64,000 nucleotides of DNA from JBBRHQ01 sp963781345 (GCA_963781345.1 CAWAFQ010000005.1:124001-188000), one strand, 5' to 3'; counted from the stretch's first letter, positions 8,717 to 17,616 are shown. The notes: generated by a model from the letters alone, not told the origin. Numbers and translations are program-made.

Positions 8717-9373
8717 GTGACCCGGGCGCTCTTCCTCCGCCACGGCGAGTCGGTCTCCAACGCGCACCCCGAGGCCGTTTCCCTGCCCCTCGCCGAGGGC
8801 GACAGGCTGACCGATCGTGGCTGGGAGCAGGCCCGGACCGCCGGCCGGGCCCTGGACGGGCTGGGGGCCACGCATCTGCTGACCAGCCCGATGCGCCGAG
8901 CCCGGGAGACGGCGGAAGCGGTCAACGAGTGCCTCGGGCTGCCGCTCGAGGAGGTCCCCTTCGTCCACGAGCTTCGCGAGCCCGCCGGGTTCGGCGAGAT
9001 GCGCCCGGAGGAGCAGATGCTGGCCCGCTTCTCGATCAGGATGGCGGCGAACGCCGGCGACGCCGATCACGCGCCCGAGGGGGCTGAGTCCTTCAGCGGG
9101 GTGCTCTCCAGGGTTCGCGGGCTGAAGGCCGAGTTGGAGTCGCGCCCGGACGGGGAGCGGCCGCTGATCGTCACCCACGGCCTCTTCCTTCGCTTCTTCT
9201 TCTTCGACTCGGTCCTCGGCGGGGATTTCGGCCCCGCGACCGCGGCGCGGATGTGGCACCTGCGCTCGCTCAACTGCGGCCTCAGCGTCTTCGAGCAGGG
9301 GGAGCGCTGGCACCCCGCCGACGCCGACACACCCGGCTGGACCTGCGTCAGCTGGATGCAGCCGCTGAGGTAG
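8717..9373 (+). CDS. Histidine phosphatase (phosphoglycerate mutase-like) family protein
   Basis: This 218-residue protein has the phosphohistidine motif LFLRHGES with RHG at residues 8-10. A second arginine lies in TSPMRRARETA, and the late catalytic histidine is H154 in IVTHG. Substrates in this family are diverse (sugar phosphates, nucleotides, phosphoproteins), so none is assigned. The start is the GTG at 8717, placing the first strand directly before RHG; the open frame continues upstream into the VWA gene. It follows the VWA gene by 16 bp and probably shares its transcript. Confidence 0.85.
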   Translation: MTRALFLRHGESVSNAHPEAVSLPLAEGDRLTDRGWEQARTAGRALDGLGATHLLTSPMRRARETAEAVNECLGLPLEEVPFVHELREPAGFGEMRPEEQMLARFSIRMAANAGDADHAPEGAESFSGVLSRVRGLKAELESRPDGERPLIVTHGLFLRFFFFDSVLGGDFGPATAARMWHLRSLNCGLSVFEQGERWHPADADTPGWTCVSWMQPLR

Positions 9374-9409
9374 AGCTCGCCGACCGCCCGCACCCCGGGC
9401 GCCAGGGTG

Positions 9410-9865
9410 TTAGCGCGCGGCCCAGGCGTCGGGGGAGGCCGAGGCGTGCTCGACGACCGGTGGCAGATCGCCGCTGACGAGGTCGGCGAGCGTCACCTGC
9501 TCGAGGACCGCGCGGAGGTTGGCGCGGACGGCGATCCAGACCTCCTGCAGGTGCTCCGCGTTACCGCGGTAGTGGATCGACTCGGGCGGCGCCGACTGGA
9601 CATTTGCGATCGGGCCCTCGACGGCGCGGACGACGTCGGCGATGGTGACGTCGTCGGCGGGCTTGGCCAGCCAGTAGCCGCCCTTGGCGCCGCGGCGGGC
9701 GCGGACGATGCCGGCGTGCTTCAGCTCGAGCAGGATGTGCTCGAGAAACTGCAGCGGGATGTCCTGCGACTCGGCCAGCCTCTCGCCCTTGACCGGGCCC
9801 TCGTCGGCCGCCGCCAGCTCGGCGGCGGCGCGCACGGCGTAGTCGACCTTTGCGGTTACGCGCAT
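9410..9865 (-). CDS. Rrf2 family transcriptional regulator without iron-sulfur cysteines
   Basis: This 151-residue protein has the Rrf2 winged helix-turn-helix: KVDYAVRAAAELA at the start, a recognition region around IPLQFLEHIL, and the wing RGAKGGYWLAKP. It contains no cysteine at all, so it cannot bind an iron-sulfur cluster as IscR, NsrR and RirA do. That points to a CymR-like, ligand- or partner-sensing member. It lies just downstream of a TauE/SafE exporter on the same strand, so a sulfur-related regulon is a reasonable guess but not proven. Confidence 0.85.
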   Translation of the reverse strand: MRVTAKVDYAVRAAAELAAADEGPVKGERLAESQDIPLQFLEHILLELKHAGIVRARRGAKGGYWLAKPADDVTIADVVRAVEGPIANVQSAPPESIHYRGNAEHLQEVWIAVRANLRAVLEQVTLADLVSGDLPPVVEHASASPDAWAAR

Positions 9866-9943
9866 AGGGACAAGTAAACCAACGAGGAAGGCCCGGGCCC
9901 GCTCACCGGCCCGCAGCCGCGAGCGATCGCCCAGCCGGGCGCC

Positions 9944-10903
9944 TCAACCGACGACTTCCGGGGTCAGCTCCTCGGAGCGATCGTGGGGCGGGCCGAGCCC
10001 GCCCTCGGGCGGCTTTCCGCCCCCGTTTCGCTCACGGCGGCGGTTGAGGTAGTGCGGTGCGGCGATGATCAACCCGAGCCCGATCCCGGCGACGGCGGCG
10101 GCGAACGGCCAGACGTTGGGGTCGCCCTTCTGGATCGTGACAAATCCTGACCCGACCAGGACGAGGCCGAGCGCGGTGCGCAGGAATCCGATCGGAGCCT
10201 TGCCGGAGAGCGCGGATCCGATCACCACCCCGGGCACCGAGCCGATGATGATGTTGGCGGCGAGGCCGAAATCGACGTTGCCGCCGATGATGTGGGCGAA
10301 GCTTGCCGCCCAGAGCAGGACAGCGGCGTGGAAGATGTCGGTTCCGACGACCCGGCGCGGAGAGAGCCGGAAGACGGTGATCAGCAGGATCGCGATCACG
10401 GTTCCGGAGCCGGCCGAGGTTATGCCGATGACGAAACCCGTGGTGGCACCGATCACCACCGCGGCGACCTTGTGGCGATGCTTCATCTCGAAGTCGTCGC
10501 GCTCGTCGATCAGGTTGGCGAGCAGCAGCGCCCGTGCGAGGGTGATGATTCCGACCATCAGCAGGGTGCCGCCGAGCATCGCGTAGAGGAGAGAGTCGAG
10601 CTTTTCCTCGCCGATCTGGGTCTGGAGATATGAGATGAAGAAGACGCCGGCGACCGCCGAGGGAACGCTTCCGACCGAGAGCCAGAAGACCATTCCCATG
10701 TTCACCGTCTTCATCTTCAGATGGCGCCAGCCACCGACCGTCTTCGTGATCGCCGAGTAGAAGATGTCGGTGCCGATCGCGGTCGTCGGCTGGACCCCGA
10801 TGACGAGGATCAGCAGCGGCGTCATCAGCGAGCCACCGCCCATTCCGGTCATGCCGACGAGCACGCCGATTCCGAGTCCGAAGAGAATGATTGCCGGGTC
10901 CAT
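9944..10903 (-). CDS. TauE/SafE family anion permease (probable sulfite/organosulfonate exporter)
   Basis: This protein of about 319 residues has eight or more hydrophobic segments. It carries the family's repeated motif: GMTGMGGGSLMTPLL near the N-terminus and a related GITSAGSGT motif in the second half, followed by GTDIFHAAVLL (compare GTDIFYSAI in the first half), which shows the internal duplication. The tail is hydrophilic. The start at ATG 10903 puts the first helix at the terminus; an ATG at 10948 would add 15 polar residues. It is divergent from the thiamine-precursor transporter and followed by the Rrf2 regulator, probably in one operon. Confidence 0.82.
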   Translation of the reverse strand: MDPAIILFGLGIGVLVGMTGMGGGSLMTPLLILVIGVQPTTAIGTDIFYSAITKTVGGWRHLKMKTVNMGMVFWLSVGSVPSAVAGVFFISYLQTQIGEEKLDSLLYAMLGGTLLMVGIITLARALLLANLIDERDDFEMKHRHKVAAVVIGATTGFVIGITSAGSGTVIAILLITVFRLSPRRVVGTDIFHAAVLLWAASFAHIIGGNVDFGLAANIIIGSVPGVVIGSALSGKAPIGFLRTALGLVLVGSGFVTIQKGDPNVWPFAAAVAGIGLGLIIAAPHYLNRRRERNGGGKPPEGGLGPPHDRSEELTPEVVG

Positions 10904-10964
10904 AGGAGTCTCTCGCCGGGTCTCCCGCGCCGTCTGCGAGATCCCCATGGCCTTTCAAGACTTT

Positions 10965-10983
10965 CCTGACTTTCTTAGTCAGG
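10965..10983. promoter_or_regulatory. Inverted repeat upstream of the TauE-type gene, candidate Rrf2 operator
   Basis: CCTGACT (10965-10971) and AGTCAGG (10977-10983) are perfect arms around a 5-bp spacer. The site is 62 bp upstream of the exporter start, in the divergent promoter region. Binding by the Rrf2 protein encoded in the same operon is an inference. Confidence 0.4.
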
Positions 10984-11006
10984 AGTGCAAGAAGGTCGGA
11001 ATCGTA

Positions 11007-11045
11007 GCACGGAGATGCGGTGATGTTGCACCGAGATGCGGTGAT
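11007..11045 (+). repeat. Two 18-bp direct repeats with 21-bp period
   Basis: GCACGGAGATGCGGTGAT (11007-11024) and GCACCGAGATGCGGTGAT (11028-11045) differ at one base. The 21-bp period is two helical turns, so a protein could bind both copies on the same DNA face. They lie immediately before the -10-like box that precedes the TPP riboswitch. Confidence 0.7.
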
Positions 11046-11052
11046 CTAGACT
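11025..11052 (+). promoter_or_regulatory. Candidate promoter for the thiamine-precursor transporter
   Basis: A -35-like GTTGCA (11025-11030) and a -10-like TAGACT (11047-11052) are separated by 16 bp. They would start RNA near 11058-11060, exactly where the riboswitch begins. The second direct repeat overlaps this promoter. Confidence 0.45.
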
Positions 11053-11059
11053 GGCCCGA

Positions 11060-11163
11060 CAACCCAGGGGAGCTCGCGGGAAGGCGGGCTGAGATGGCGC
11101 CCGCGCGAGGCAACGCCCGGCGCCGACCCTCAGAACCTGTGCGGTAATGCGCGCGGAGGGAGC
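11060..11163 (+). ncRNA. TPP riboswitch (THI element)
   Basis: The conserved TPP aptamer blocks are present in order: GGGGAGC (11067-11073), GCTGAGAT (11088-11095), ACCCT and GAACCTG (from 11126), GGTAATGC, and a terminal GCGGAGGGA ending at 11161. The last block contains the GGAGG Shine-Dalgarno for the ATG at 11164. TPP binding would therefore directly mask the ribosome site, a translational OFF switch. It defines the three following genes as thiamine-related. Confidence 0.92.
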
Positions 11164-11976
11164 ATGTTGACCAAGACCGGGGCTCCCACTCACGAGCCCC
11201 CCTCAGACCAAGACCCCCGGGCACCGGGCTCGGCACTCGCGATAGAGGGCCTCTCCCACTCGTTCGGAGATCTCGCCGCGATCGGGCGGATCGACCTCGA
11301 GATCCCTGCGCACGAGGTGCTCGGAGTCGTCGGCCCCTCGGGCTGCGGCAAGTCGACCCTTCTGGAGCTGATCGCGGGGCTGCGCGAGCCCTCCGCCGGG
11401 ACGATCCGGGCAGGAGGGGGCGAGGCCGCCGCAAGCCGCCTCGACGCCTGCGCCTACATGCCCCAGCGCGACCTCCTGCTGCCCTGGTTCTCGGCTATCG
11501 ACAACGCCTCACTGGCGCTGCGAAACCGCGGCGCGAGGCGCGCGGCGGCGCGGCGCGAGGCGGGGCGGCTGTTCGAGAGATTTGGTCTCGAGGGCTTCGA
11601 GTCCGCCCGTCCGGCGGAGCTCTCGGGCGGGATGCGCCAGCGCGTTGCCTTCCTGCGGACCCTCGTCGCCGGCAAGCCGGTGCTGCTCCTCGACGAGCCA
11701 TTCGCCTCGCTTGATGCGATCACCCGCGCCGAGATGCAGGAATGGGTCGCCGGCGCGCTCCCCGCCGACCCGCGCACGGTGGTCCTCGTCAGCCACGACG
11801 TAGAGGAAGCGCTCTACCTCTCCGACCGGGTCGTCGTCCTCTCGCCGCGACCGGGAAGGATCGTCGCCGAGCTGAGGGCGCCGGCGCCACGGGCGAGGGA
11901 CCGCGATGCGGCGATCACCTCGCCGGAATTCGTCGAGGCGAGGGCGCAGGCGCTTCAGGCGCTGAGGGCGGGATGA
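11164..11976 (+). CDS. thiZ: ABC transporter ATP-binding protein, thiamine-precursor import (ThiZ-like)
   Basis: This 270-residue nucleotide-binding subunit has Walker A GPSGCGKST at residues 57-65, the signature LSGGMRQRV, Walker B LLLDEPFASLD and switch histidine in VSHDVEEAL. It belongs to the NitT/TauT/ThiZ group. The upstream TPP riboswitch and the NMT1-like binding protein in the same operon point to import of a thiamine precursor such as a hydroxymethyl- or formylaminomethyl-pyrimidine. Its stop overlaps the permease start (ATGA). The symbol rests on this context rather than on sequence alone. Confidence 0.85.
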   Translation: MLTKTGAPTHEPPSDQDPRAPGSALAIEGLSHSFGDLAAIGRIDLEIPAHEVLGVVGPSGCGKSTLLELIAGLREPSAGTIRAGGGEAAASRLDACAYMPQRDLLLPWFSAIDNASLALRNRGARRAAARREAGRLFERFGLEGFESARPAELSGGMRQRVAFLRTLVAGKPVLLLDEPFASLDAITRAEMQEWVAGALPADPRTVVLVSHDVEEALYLSDRVVVLSPRPGRIVAELRAPAPRARDRDAAITSPEFVEARAQALQALRAG

Positions 11977-12773
11977 GGAGGGCGGGGGGCACAGAGCGCA
12001 GGTCAGAGGCGAGCGACCGGGTCCTCGGTTGGGCTCTGCCGCTGGCTCTGTTCGTCGCTCTGATCGGGCTCTGGCAGGCGCTGGCCGACACCGGGGTGCT
12101 GTCGGGGGCGCTCGGCATCGACCGGCTCCTGGTCCCGGCGCCGAGCGAGATCGGGCGCTCGCTCTGGGAGAACCGCTCGCTGCTAGCCGACAATGCCTGG
12201 GTCACCCTGCGTGAGGTGCTGCTGGGCTTCCTCGTCGCCCTCGTCGCGGGCCTCGGGTTCGCCGTCGCCCTCCACTTCTCCCCGGCGCTCCGCCGCGCGC
12301 TCTACCCCCTGCTGGTGGCCACCCAGACGGTTCCGATCGTGATCGTCGCGCCGATCCTCGTGATCTGGTTCGGCTACGGCGTCGGGCCCAAGCTCGGGAT
12401 CATCGCCCTGATCTGCTTCTTCCCGATCACCGTCAACACCCTCGACGGACTGCGATCGGTGGACCCCGAGGCGGTGAAGATGATGCGGACGCTCGACGGG
12501 TCGCGGGGCCAGATCTTGCGGCGGGTCGAGGCGCCGGCGGCCCTTCCCTACGCCTTCAGCGGCGCCAAGATCGCCGTCGCGGTCGCGGTGATCGGCGCCG
12601 TCTTCGGCGAGTGGGCGGGGTCGACCTCGGGACTGGGGCATCTGATCCTCCAGGACAACGCGCAGCTGCTTTCGGCCCGCGTCTTCGCCTCGGTGGTGCT
12701 GCTCTCGGCGATGGCGATACTTCTGTTCACGGCGCTGGCGCTGATCGAGCGGCGGGTGGTGTGGTGGCGATGA
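11973..12773 (+). CDS. thiX: ABC transporter permease, thiamine-precursor import (ThiX-like)
   Basis: This 266-residue membrane protein has about six hydrophobic segments. It carries the EAA-loop of NitT/TauT-type permeases, seen as VDPEAVKMMRTLDGSRGQIL followed by PAALPYAFSGAKI. The ATG at 11973 overlaps the stop of the ATPase gene, so the two subunits are translationally coupled. The longer open frame starting at 11742 is only read-through of the overlapping frame. It should form the channel of the importer with the neighbouring ATPase and binding protein. Confidence 0.88.
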   Translation: MRRAGGTERRSEASDRVLGWALPLALFVALIGLWQALADTGVLSGALGIDRLLVPAPSEIGRSLWENRSLLADNAWVTLREVLLGFLVALVAGLGFAVALHFSPALRRALYPLLVATQTVPIVIVAPILVIWFGYGVGPKLGIIALICFFPITVNTLDGLRSVDPEAVKMMRTLDGSRGQILRRVEAPAALPYAFSGAKIAVAVAVIGAVFGEWAGSTSGLGHLILQDNAQLLSARVFASVVLLSAMAILLFTALALIERRVVWWR

Positions 12774-12810
12774 GCGGCGGAGACGTGGAGGGCTGTAGGG
12801 TCGCGCGGCT

Positions 12811-13866
12811 ATGAGAGGTCAGAGCTCAGAGATCAGGGGGCGGAGGCCGCAGCGCCGGATGGGGCTGCTTGGCATCGGCCTGGCAATCGTGCTGGCATCG
12901 CTTCACCTCGCCGCCTGCGGGGAGAAGCCAGAGGACGTCAACGGCAAGACGCAATCGTTCAGCCTCGCGCTCGACTTCTACCCCAACCCCGACCACGTGG
13001 GGATTTACATGGCGAAGAAGCTCGGCTACTTCCGCGACGCCGGCCTCGACGTCACGATCAACGCCCCGTCCGACCCCTCGGCGCCGATCAAGCAGGTCGC
13101 CGCCGGACAGGCCGACCTCGCGATCTCGTATCAGCCCGAGGTTCTCCTCGCCCGTGAGCAGGGCCTCGATGTCGTCGCCGTCGGCGCACTTGTCGACAGG
13201 CCGCTGACATCGATGATCTGGCTCGCGGACTCTGGCATCAAGAGCATCACCGACCTGCGGGGCAAGACGATCGCAACAGCCGGCCTCCCCTACCAGGATG
13301 CCTACCTGAAGACGATCCTTGCCCGCGCCAACATGTCGCCCTCCGACGTGAAGACGGTCAACGTCGGCCTCGGCCTGCTGCCGGCGTTGCTCGGCGGCCG
13401 CGCCGATGCGATCCTCGGCGGCTTCAGCAACATCGAGGGCGTCGACCTCCGCGTTCGCGGCCGCAAGCCGGTCGTCACCCCGGTCGACCGGCTCGGGGTC
13501 CCGAGATACGACGAGCTGGTGCTGGTCGCGCAGGGCAAGCGGCTGCAGGAGGACTCGGAGTCGATCCGCCTCTTCATCGCAGCGCTGGCGCGGGGCACCG
13601 CGGCGGCCGAGCGCAATCCGGGCGCCGCGAGAAAGGCGGTGCTCGAGTTCGACCAAGGCATCGACCCGAAGACCGCAACGGCCGAGACCACCGCGACGCT
13701 GCCGCTGCTGGAGCCGAGCCAGAGGGGAGCGCCCTACGGGTACATGAGCCCGGCGAGCTGGCGAGAGTTCATCGGCTGGATGCGCGACAACGGGCTGATA
13801 AGCACCCTCGAGGCGACCGGCCAGGTGCTGACGAACGCCTATCTACCCGGCAGGATCCCCGAGTAG
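12811..13866 (+). CDS. thiY: NMT1/THI5-like substrate-binding lipoprotein (ThiY-like)
   Basis: This 351-residue protein has a basic N-terminus, a hydrophobic signal and the lipobox LAAC with Cys36, so it should be anchored outside the membrane. The mature part has the NMT1/ThiY pattern: LDFYPNPDHVGIYMAKKLGYF near the start, then QADLAISYQPEVLLAREQG, and LRGKTIATAGLPYQ. These features and the TPP riboswitch upstream indicate capture of a pyrimidine thiamine precursor. An internal ATG at 12859 is an alternative start that keeps the signal. The last 28 bp overlap the convergent GGDEF-EAL gene. Confidence 0.87.
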   Translation: MRGQSSEIRGRRPQRRMGLLGIGLAIVLASLHLAACGEKPEDVNGKTQSFSLALDFYPNPDHVGIYMAKKLGYFRDAGLDVTINAPSDPSAPIKQVAAGQADLAISYQPEVLLAREQGLDVVAVGALVDRPLTSMIWLADSGIKSITDLRGKTIATAGLPYQDAYLKTILARANMSPSDVKTVNVGLGLLPALLGGRADAILGGFSNIEGVDLRVRGRKPVVTPVDRLGVPRYDELVLVAQGKRLQEDSESIRLFIAALARGTAAAERNPGAARKAVLEFDQGIDPKTATAETTATLPLLEPSQRGAPYGYMSPASWREFIGWMRDNGLISTLEATGQVLTNAYLPGRIPE

Positions 13867-16538
13867 GGGACCGAGTCGGTGAGCAGGCTGGAGACCTGCT
13901 GGGCGGCCATCGGCCTGGCGAAGTAGTAGCCCTGGGCGAGGTCGCAGTTGAGCCGGTGCAGCTCGGAGAGCTGAGCGCCGTTCTCGACCCCCTCGGCGAT
14001 CAGGTCCAGGGTCAGAGCCCGCGCCATGCCGATGATCGCCTCGACGATCGCCGAGCCCTCCTGCTCGACGCCGAGGACCTCGGTGAACGAGCGATCGATC
14101 TTGAGCACGTCGAGCGGGAAGCGGTTGAGATAGGCCAGGGAGGAGTAGCCGGTGCCGAAGTCGTCGAGGACGAGGCTGACGCCGAGCTCCTTCAGCGCCT
14201 CCAGGGTCGCGGCCGCAGCCCCGTGCTCCTCGACCAGCGCGCTCTCGGTTATCTCGAGGTGGAGGCGAGCCGGATCGAGGCCGGTGCGGGCCAGGGCCTC
14301 GGAGATGATCGCCGGCAGGCCACGATGTGTCACCTGCCGGGCCGAGAGGTTGACCGAGACGTCGATCGGGCGGGCGTCGGGGCGCTCCTCATGCCAGGCG
14401 ATGGTCTGCAGGCAGGCGCTCTCGACCACCCAGCGGCCTATCGGCTCGATCAGACCGCTGTCCTCGGCGACCGCGATGAACTCGCCGGGATCGAGAAGCC
14501 CGCGCTCGGGATGCTGCCAGCGGACAAGCGCCTCGACCCCGGTCACCTCGCCACTGCGGAGGGCGATGATGGGTTGGTAGCGAAGCACCAGCTCGTCGCG
14601 CTCGAGGGCGTGGCGCAGGTCGCGTTCGACCTCGAGCCGCCGTACCGCGTGGGCGCGCATCGCCGCGTCGAAGAGCTCGCAGCGGGCGCGGCCCTTCTCC
14701 TTCGCCCGGTACATGGCGGCGTCGGCATCACGGATCAGCGAGTCGGCGTCGGCGCCCTCCTCGCCCGGGCCGGCGACCGCGATGCCGATGCTGGCGCTGA
14801 CGAAGTGCTCGACGCCGCCGAGCATGAAGGGGCGGGCGAAGGCTGTGGCGACGCGGTCGGCGATGGCCATCGCCTCCCTCTCGTCGGCCAGCTGCGCGAT
14901 CAGGATCCCGAACTCGTCGCCGCCGAAGCGGGCGACGCTGTCTCCGGGACGCAGATGGGCGCGCACGCGCGGCGCCACGGCCCGCAGCAGCTCGTCCCCC
15001 TTGTGGTGGCCGAGGCTGTCGTTGATCAGCTTGAAGCGGTCGAGGTCGAGGAAGAGGACGCCGACCGGCGCGGCGGCGGTCGCTGCGGCGGAGAGCGCCT
15101 CTTCGATGGTCTCGATGAAGTGGAGCCGGTTGGGCAGCCCGGTGAGAGCGTCGTGCAAGACGCGGTGGCGGAGCGCGTCGTCGGCGAGCCGCCGCTCGAT
15201 CGCGTCAGCGAGGACGTTGGCCGCCGACTGCAGAAAGTGGACGTCCTTTGGGGTGAAGCGGTTGGCCTCCGTCGAGTGGACGTCAAAGACGCCGAAGGGC
15301 TGCTTCTGGCCCCCTATCACCACCGCGAGGCTGCTGCGGATGCCGAGTACCCTCAGGGCGGGGGGCATGGTGAAGCGGCTCTCGGTCCTCCAGTCGTCAA
15401 CGATCACGTGCAGGCCGGACTCGACCGCGGCGCCGGCGTGGGAGTCGCGGGTCGCCGAGACCCGACCGCCCTCCGGCCTGTCGGCCCGGCCGAGGCCGGC
15501 CCGCAGGGCCAGCGCCCGGCCCTCCTGGGGAAGCTCCCAGATGCAGGCGTGCTCGACCCCCTCGGTCTCAGTGACAAGCTCGGTTGCGGCATCCATCAGC
15601 GTCGCCGGATCGTCGCCGGCGAGCGCCCGCTCGCCGAGGCGGGCGACGGCGGCCTGCTGGGCGGCGCTGCGCTCGAAGCCCTGCTCGGCGGCCTTGCGCC
15701 CGGTGATGTCGTAGAGGACGGCGTGCCAGACCGGCACGCCGTCGGCGTCGAAGTCGAGCATGCCCTTGTCGAGAACCCAGACGACGTCGCCGTCGCGGGT
15801 GATCATCCGGTAGTCGATCGGCGGGTTTCGCTTCCCGACCCGCTCCACCGACTCCAGCGAGAACGCCTTGTGCCGGTCCTCGGGGTGCACCAGGCGCGCC
15901 CACAGCCCCGGGTCGGCTAGCCACTCCTCCGGGGAGTATCCGAGGATTTCTTCGACCTGGGGGCTGACATAGCGCCAACGGCCCTGCTCACCCATCTCGG
16001 CGGTGTAGACGATCGCAGGCAGGCTCTCGACCAGGTTGCGGTAGTCGGCCTGGGCCTGCTTGCGCTCTCTCATCTCCCTCTCGGCGCGCTGGCGCAGCTC
16101 GCGTTCGGTGCCGCCGCTGCCGAGGAAATGAGTGGCGACCTCGAGGATGCGTGCCATCTCGCGCAGCAGCCCGAGCTCCTCGGTGCCGAAGGCCCGCGGC
16201 TCTGAGCGCGCGACGATCAGGAACAGGCGAGCGTCGCGATCGATCGGCGCGGCGGCCACGTGACAGGCACCGACGCCTGCGATGTCGACCCGGTCGGCCC
16301 GCCCGGTGGCAACCGCTCCGGACAGCGCCTCGCCGGCTCCGCCCGCGGAGAACCCGGTGCTGAACTCGACCTCCGGGCCGACGATCGCCGCCGCCTCGGC
16401 CCCGAACTCCCGGGCGGCGCGCTCGGCGGCGACGCCCAGCGCCGCGGCCTCGTCTTCCTCCGAGGAGATCAGGTCGAGGAACTCGGCCAGTTGCTCGGTC
16501 GTACGGCTCTTCTCCCAGGGGGGCTCGTCATCCACCAC
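13839..16538 (-). CDS. GAF-PAS-GAF-GGDEF-EAL cyclic-di-GMP protein
   Basis: This protein of about 899 residues carries a degenerate N-terminal GAF-like domain (about 1-135), a PAS domain (about 165-290), a second GAF domain (about 300-455), a GGDEF diguanylate cyclase domain and an EAL phosphodiesterase domain. The GGDEF signature is intact near residue 536 (RFGGDEFGIL). The EAL signature is intact near 668 (VEALVRWQHP), with DDFGTGYSS further on. It may make or degrade c-di-GMP under sensory control. There is no ATG near the first domain, so GTG 16538 is the likely start. The longer frame reaching 16994 runs antisense through the glycosylase gene. Confidence 0.87.
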   Translation of the reverse strand: MVDDEPPWEKSRTTEQLAEFLDLISSEEDEAAALGVAAERAAREFGAEAAAIVGPEVEFSTGFSAGGAGEALSGAVATGRADRVDIAGVGACHVAAAPIDRDARLFLIVARSEPRAFGTEELGLLREMARILEVATHFLGSGGTERELRQRAEREMRERKQAQADYRNLVESLPAIVYTAEMGEQGRWRYVSPQVEEILGYSPEEWLADPGLWARLVHPEDRHKAFSLESVERVGKRNPPIDYRMITRDGDVVWVLDKGMLDFDADGVPVWHAVLYDITGRKAAEQGFERSAAQQAAVARLGERALAGDDPATLMDAATELVTETEGVEHACIWELPQEGRALALRAGLGRADRPEGGRVSATRDSHAGAAVESGLHVIVDDWRTESRFTMPPALRVLGIRSSLAVVIGGQKQPFGVFDVHSTEANRFTPKDVHFLQSAANVLADAIERRLADDALRHRVLHDALTGLPNRLHFIETIEEALSAAATAAAPVGVLFLDLDRFKLINDSLGHHKGDELLRAVAPRVRAHLRPGDSVARFGGDEFGILIAQLADEREAMAIADRVATAFARPFMLGGVEHFVSASIGIAVAGPGEEGADADSLIRDADAAMYRAKEKGRARCELFDAAMRAHAVRRLEVERDLRHALERDELVLRYQPIIALRSGEVTGVEALVRWQHPERGLLDPGEFIAVAEDSGLIEPIGRWVVESACLQTIAWHEERPDARPIDVSVNLSARQVTHRGLPAIISEALARTGLDPARLHLEITESALVEEHGAAAATLEALKELGVSLVLDDFGTGYSSLAYLNRFPLDVLKIDRSFTEVLGVEQEGSAIVEAIIGMARALTLDLIAEGVENGAQLSELHRLNCDLAQGYYFARPMAAQQVSSLLTDSVPYSGILPGR

Positions 16539-16662
16539 CCGGTCCCATCGGCATTGCGTCCAGATGCATGTATCGGGGATTCGTCCAGCGCGGCGGAAAA
16601 TCGCTTCAAGGCCGGATGCAGCGCTCTGCTGGGCGAGGTGCGGAGGGCTCGAATGCCGGAGA

Positions 16663-17616
16663 TCATGCCGCGAGAGACTGGGGGCCGCCCTGGGCGACGA
16701 GGTGATGGAGTCCGGCAAGCGTGTGCACCCCCGCGAGACCGCGATAGGGCGCGTATGGGGCGTAGAACTCCTCGACCTCGGCGATCGTGGCCCGGCGTCC
16801 GAGGTGGGCCAGGCGGCCGACCAGCTTGATGTAGGCGAGGTCTCCCGCGGGCAGCGAATCGGGGTCGCCGCGCCCATGCAGGCCGAGGCACTGGACCGTC
16901 CACGGGCCGATGTTGCGGCGGGCCAGAAGGCGAGCGTCGAAACGGGGGTCGGAGGGATCGCAGCGGCCGCGGTCGACGTCGCGCGCGATCTCACGCAGGG
17001 CGATCGCGCGCCGCGCCGCCAGATCGACCGACTCGAGCTCGGCCGGGGCGCGGCCGGCGAGCACCGCGGCAGTGGGAACGTCGCGCAGCGCGTCGCGGCC
17101 GTCGCCGATGCGCGGGCCCCAGCGGCGAACGATCCGGCGCTGGATCAGGGCGGCTCGGGATGCCTCGATCAGCTGGTTGGTGACCGCCCAGGCGAGGGCT
17201 TCCCAGGGCCAGGGCCGGCGGCGGGGCCGCAGGTGAGGGCGCCGCCGCAGCAGCGGTCCCAGCAGCCTGTCGCGGCGAAAGGAGCGGTGGAAGTCGCCGA
17301 GGTCGTCGTCAACACCGAGCGCGAATCGCATCCGCTCCATCGCCACCCGCAGCTGGCGAGGGCCGGCCGGCTCATCGGCCGCCGGTGAGCCGACCAGCCG
17401 TGGTGCCGTGACCTCGGATCGAGGCACCGGCTCGGCCCGGAATCGGACCAGGTCCGCTCCCGGCTGCCAGGCGTGGACCAGGACCGGCGCCTCGTCGACG
17501 TGGAGGAGGCGAGTGGCGACGCCACCCGAGACCCGCATCACCCGGTCGCCGCCGCCTGCGGCCGGCAAGCGGAAGGGCCAGGGGGGCCGGACCTCGGCCT
17601 CGAGCGCCCGGCTCAC
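16663..17616 (-). CDS. AlkA-like DNA-3-methyladenine glycosylase (HhH-GPD)
   Basis: This 317-residue protein has an N-terminal beta-rich region followed by a HhH-GPD domain. The hairpin-helix ends in IGPWT (236-240), and the catalytic aspartate is D259 in the AGDLAYIK stretch, spaced as in AlkA. No lysine is seen at the bifunctional-glycosylase position, so it should be monofunctional. It would remove alkylated purines from DNA. Its start overlaps the stop of the next upstream gene (ATGA at 17613-17616), so the two are probably translated together. Confidence 0.85.
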   Translation of the reverse strand: MSRALEAEVRPPWPFRLPAAGGGDRVMRVSGGVATRLLHVDEAPVLVHAWQPGADLVRFRAEPVPRSEVTAPRLVGSPAADEPAGPRQLRVAMERMRFALGVDDDLGDFHRSFRRDRLLGPLLRRRPHLRPRRRPWPWEALAWAVTNQLIEASRAALIQRRIVRRWGPRIGDGRDALRDVPTAAVLAGRAPAELESVDLAARRAIALREIARDVDRGRCDPSDPRFDARLLARRNIGPWTVQCLGLHGRGDPDSLPAGDLAYIKLVGRLAHLGRRATIAEVEEFYAPYAPYRGLAGVHTLAGLHHLVAQGGPQSLAA

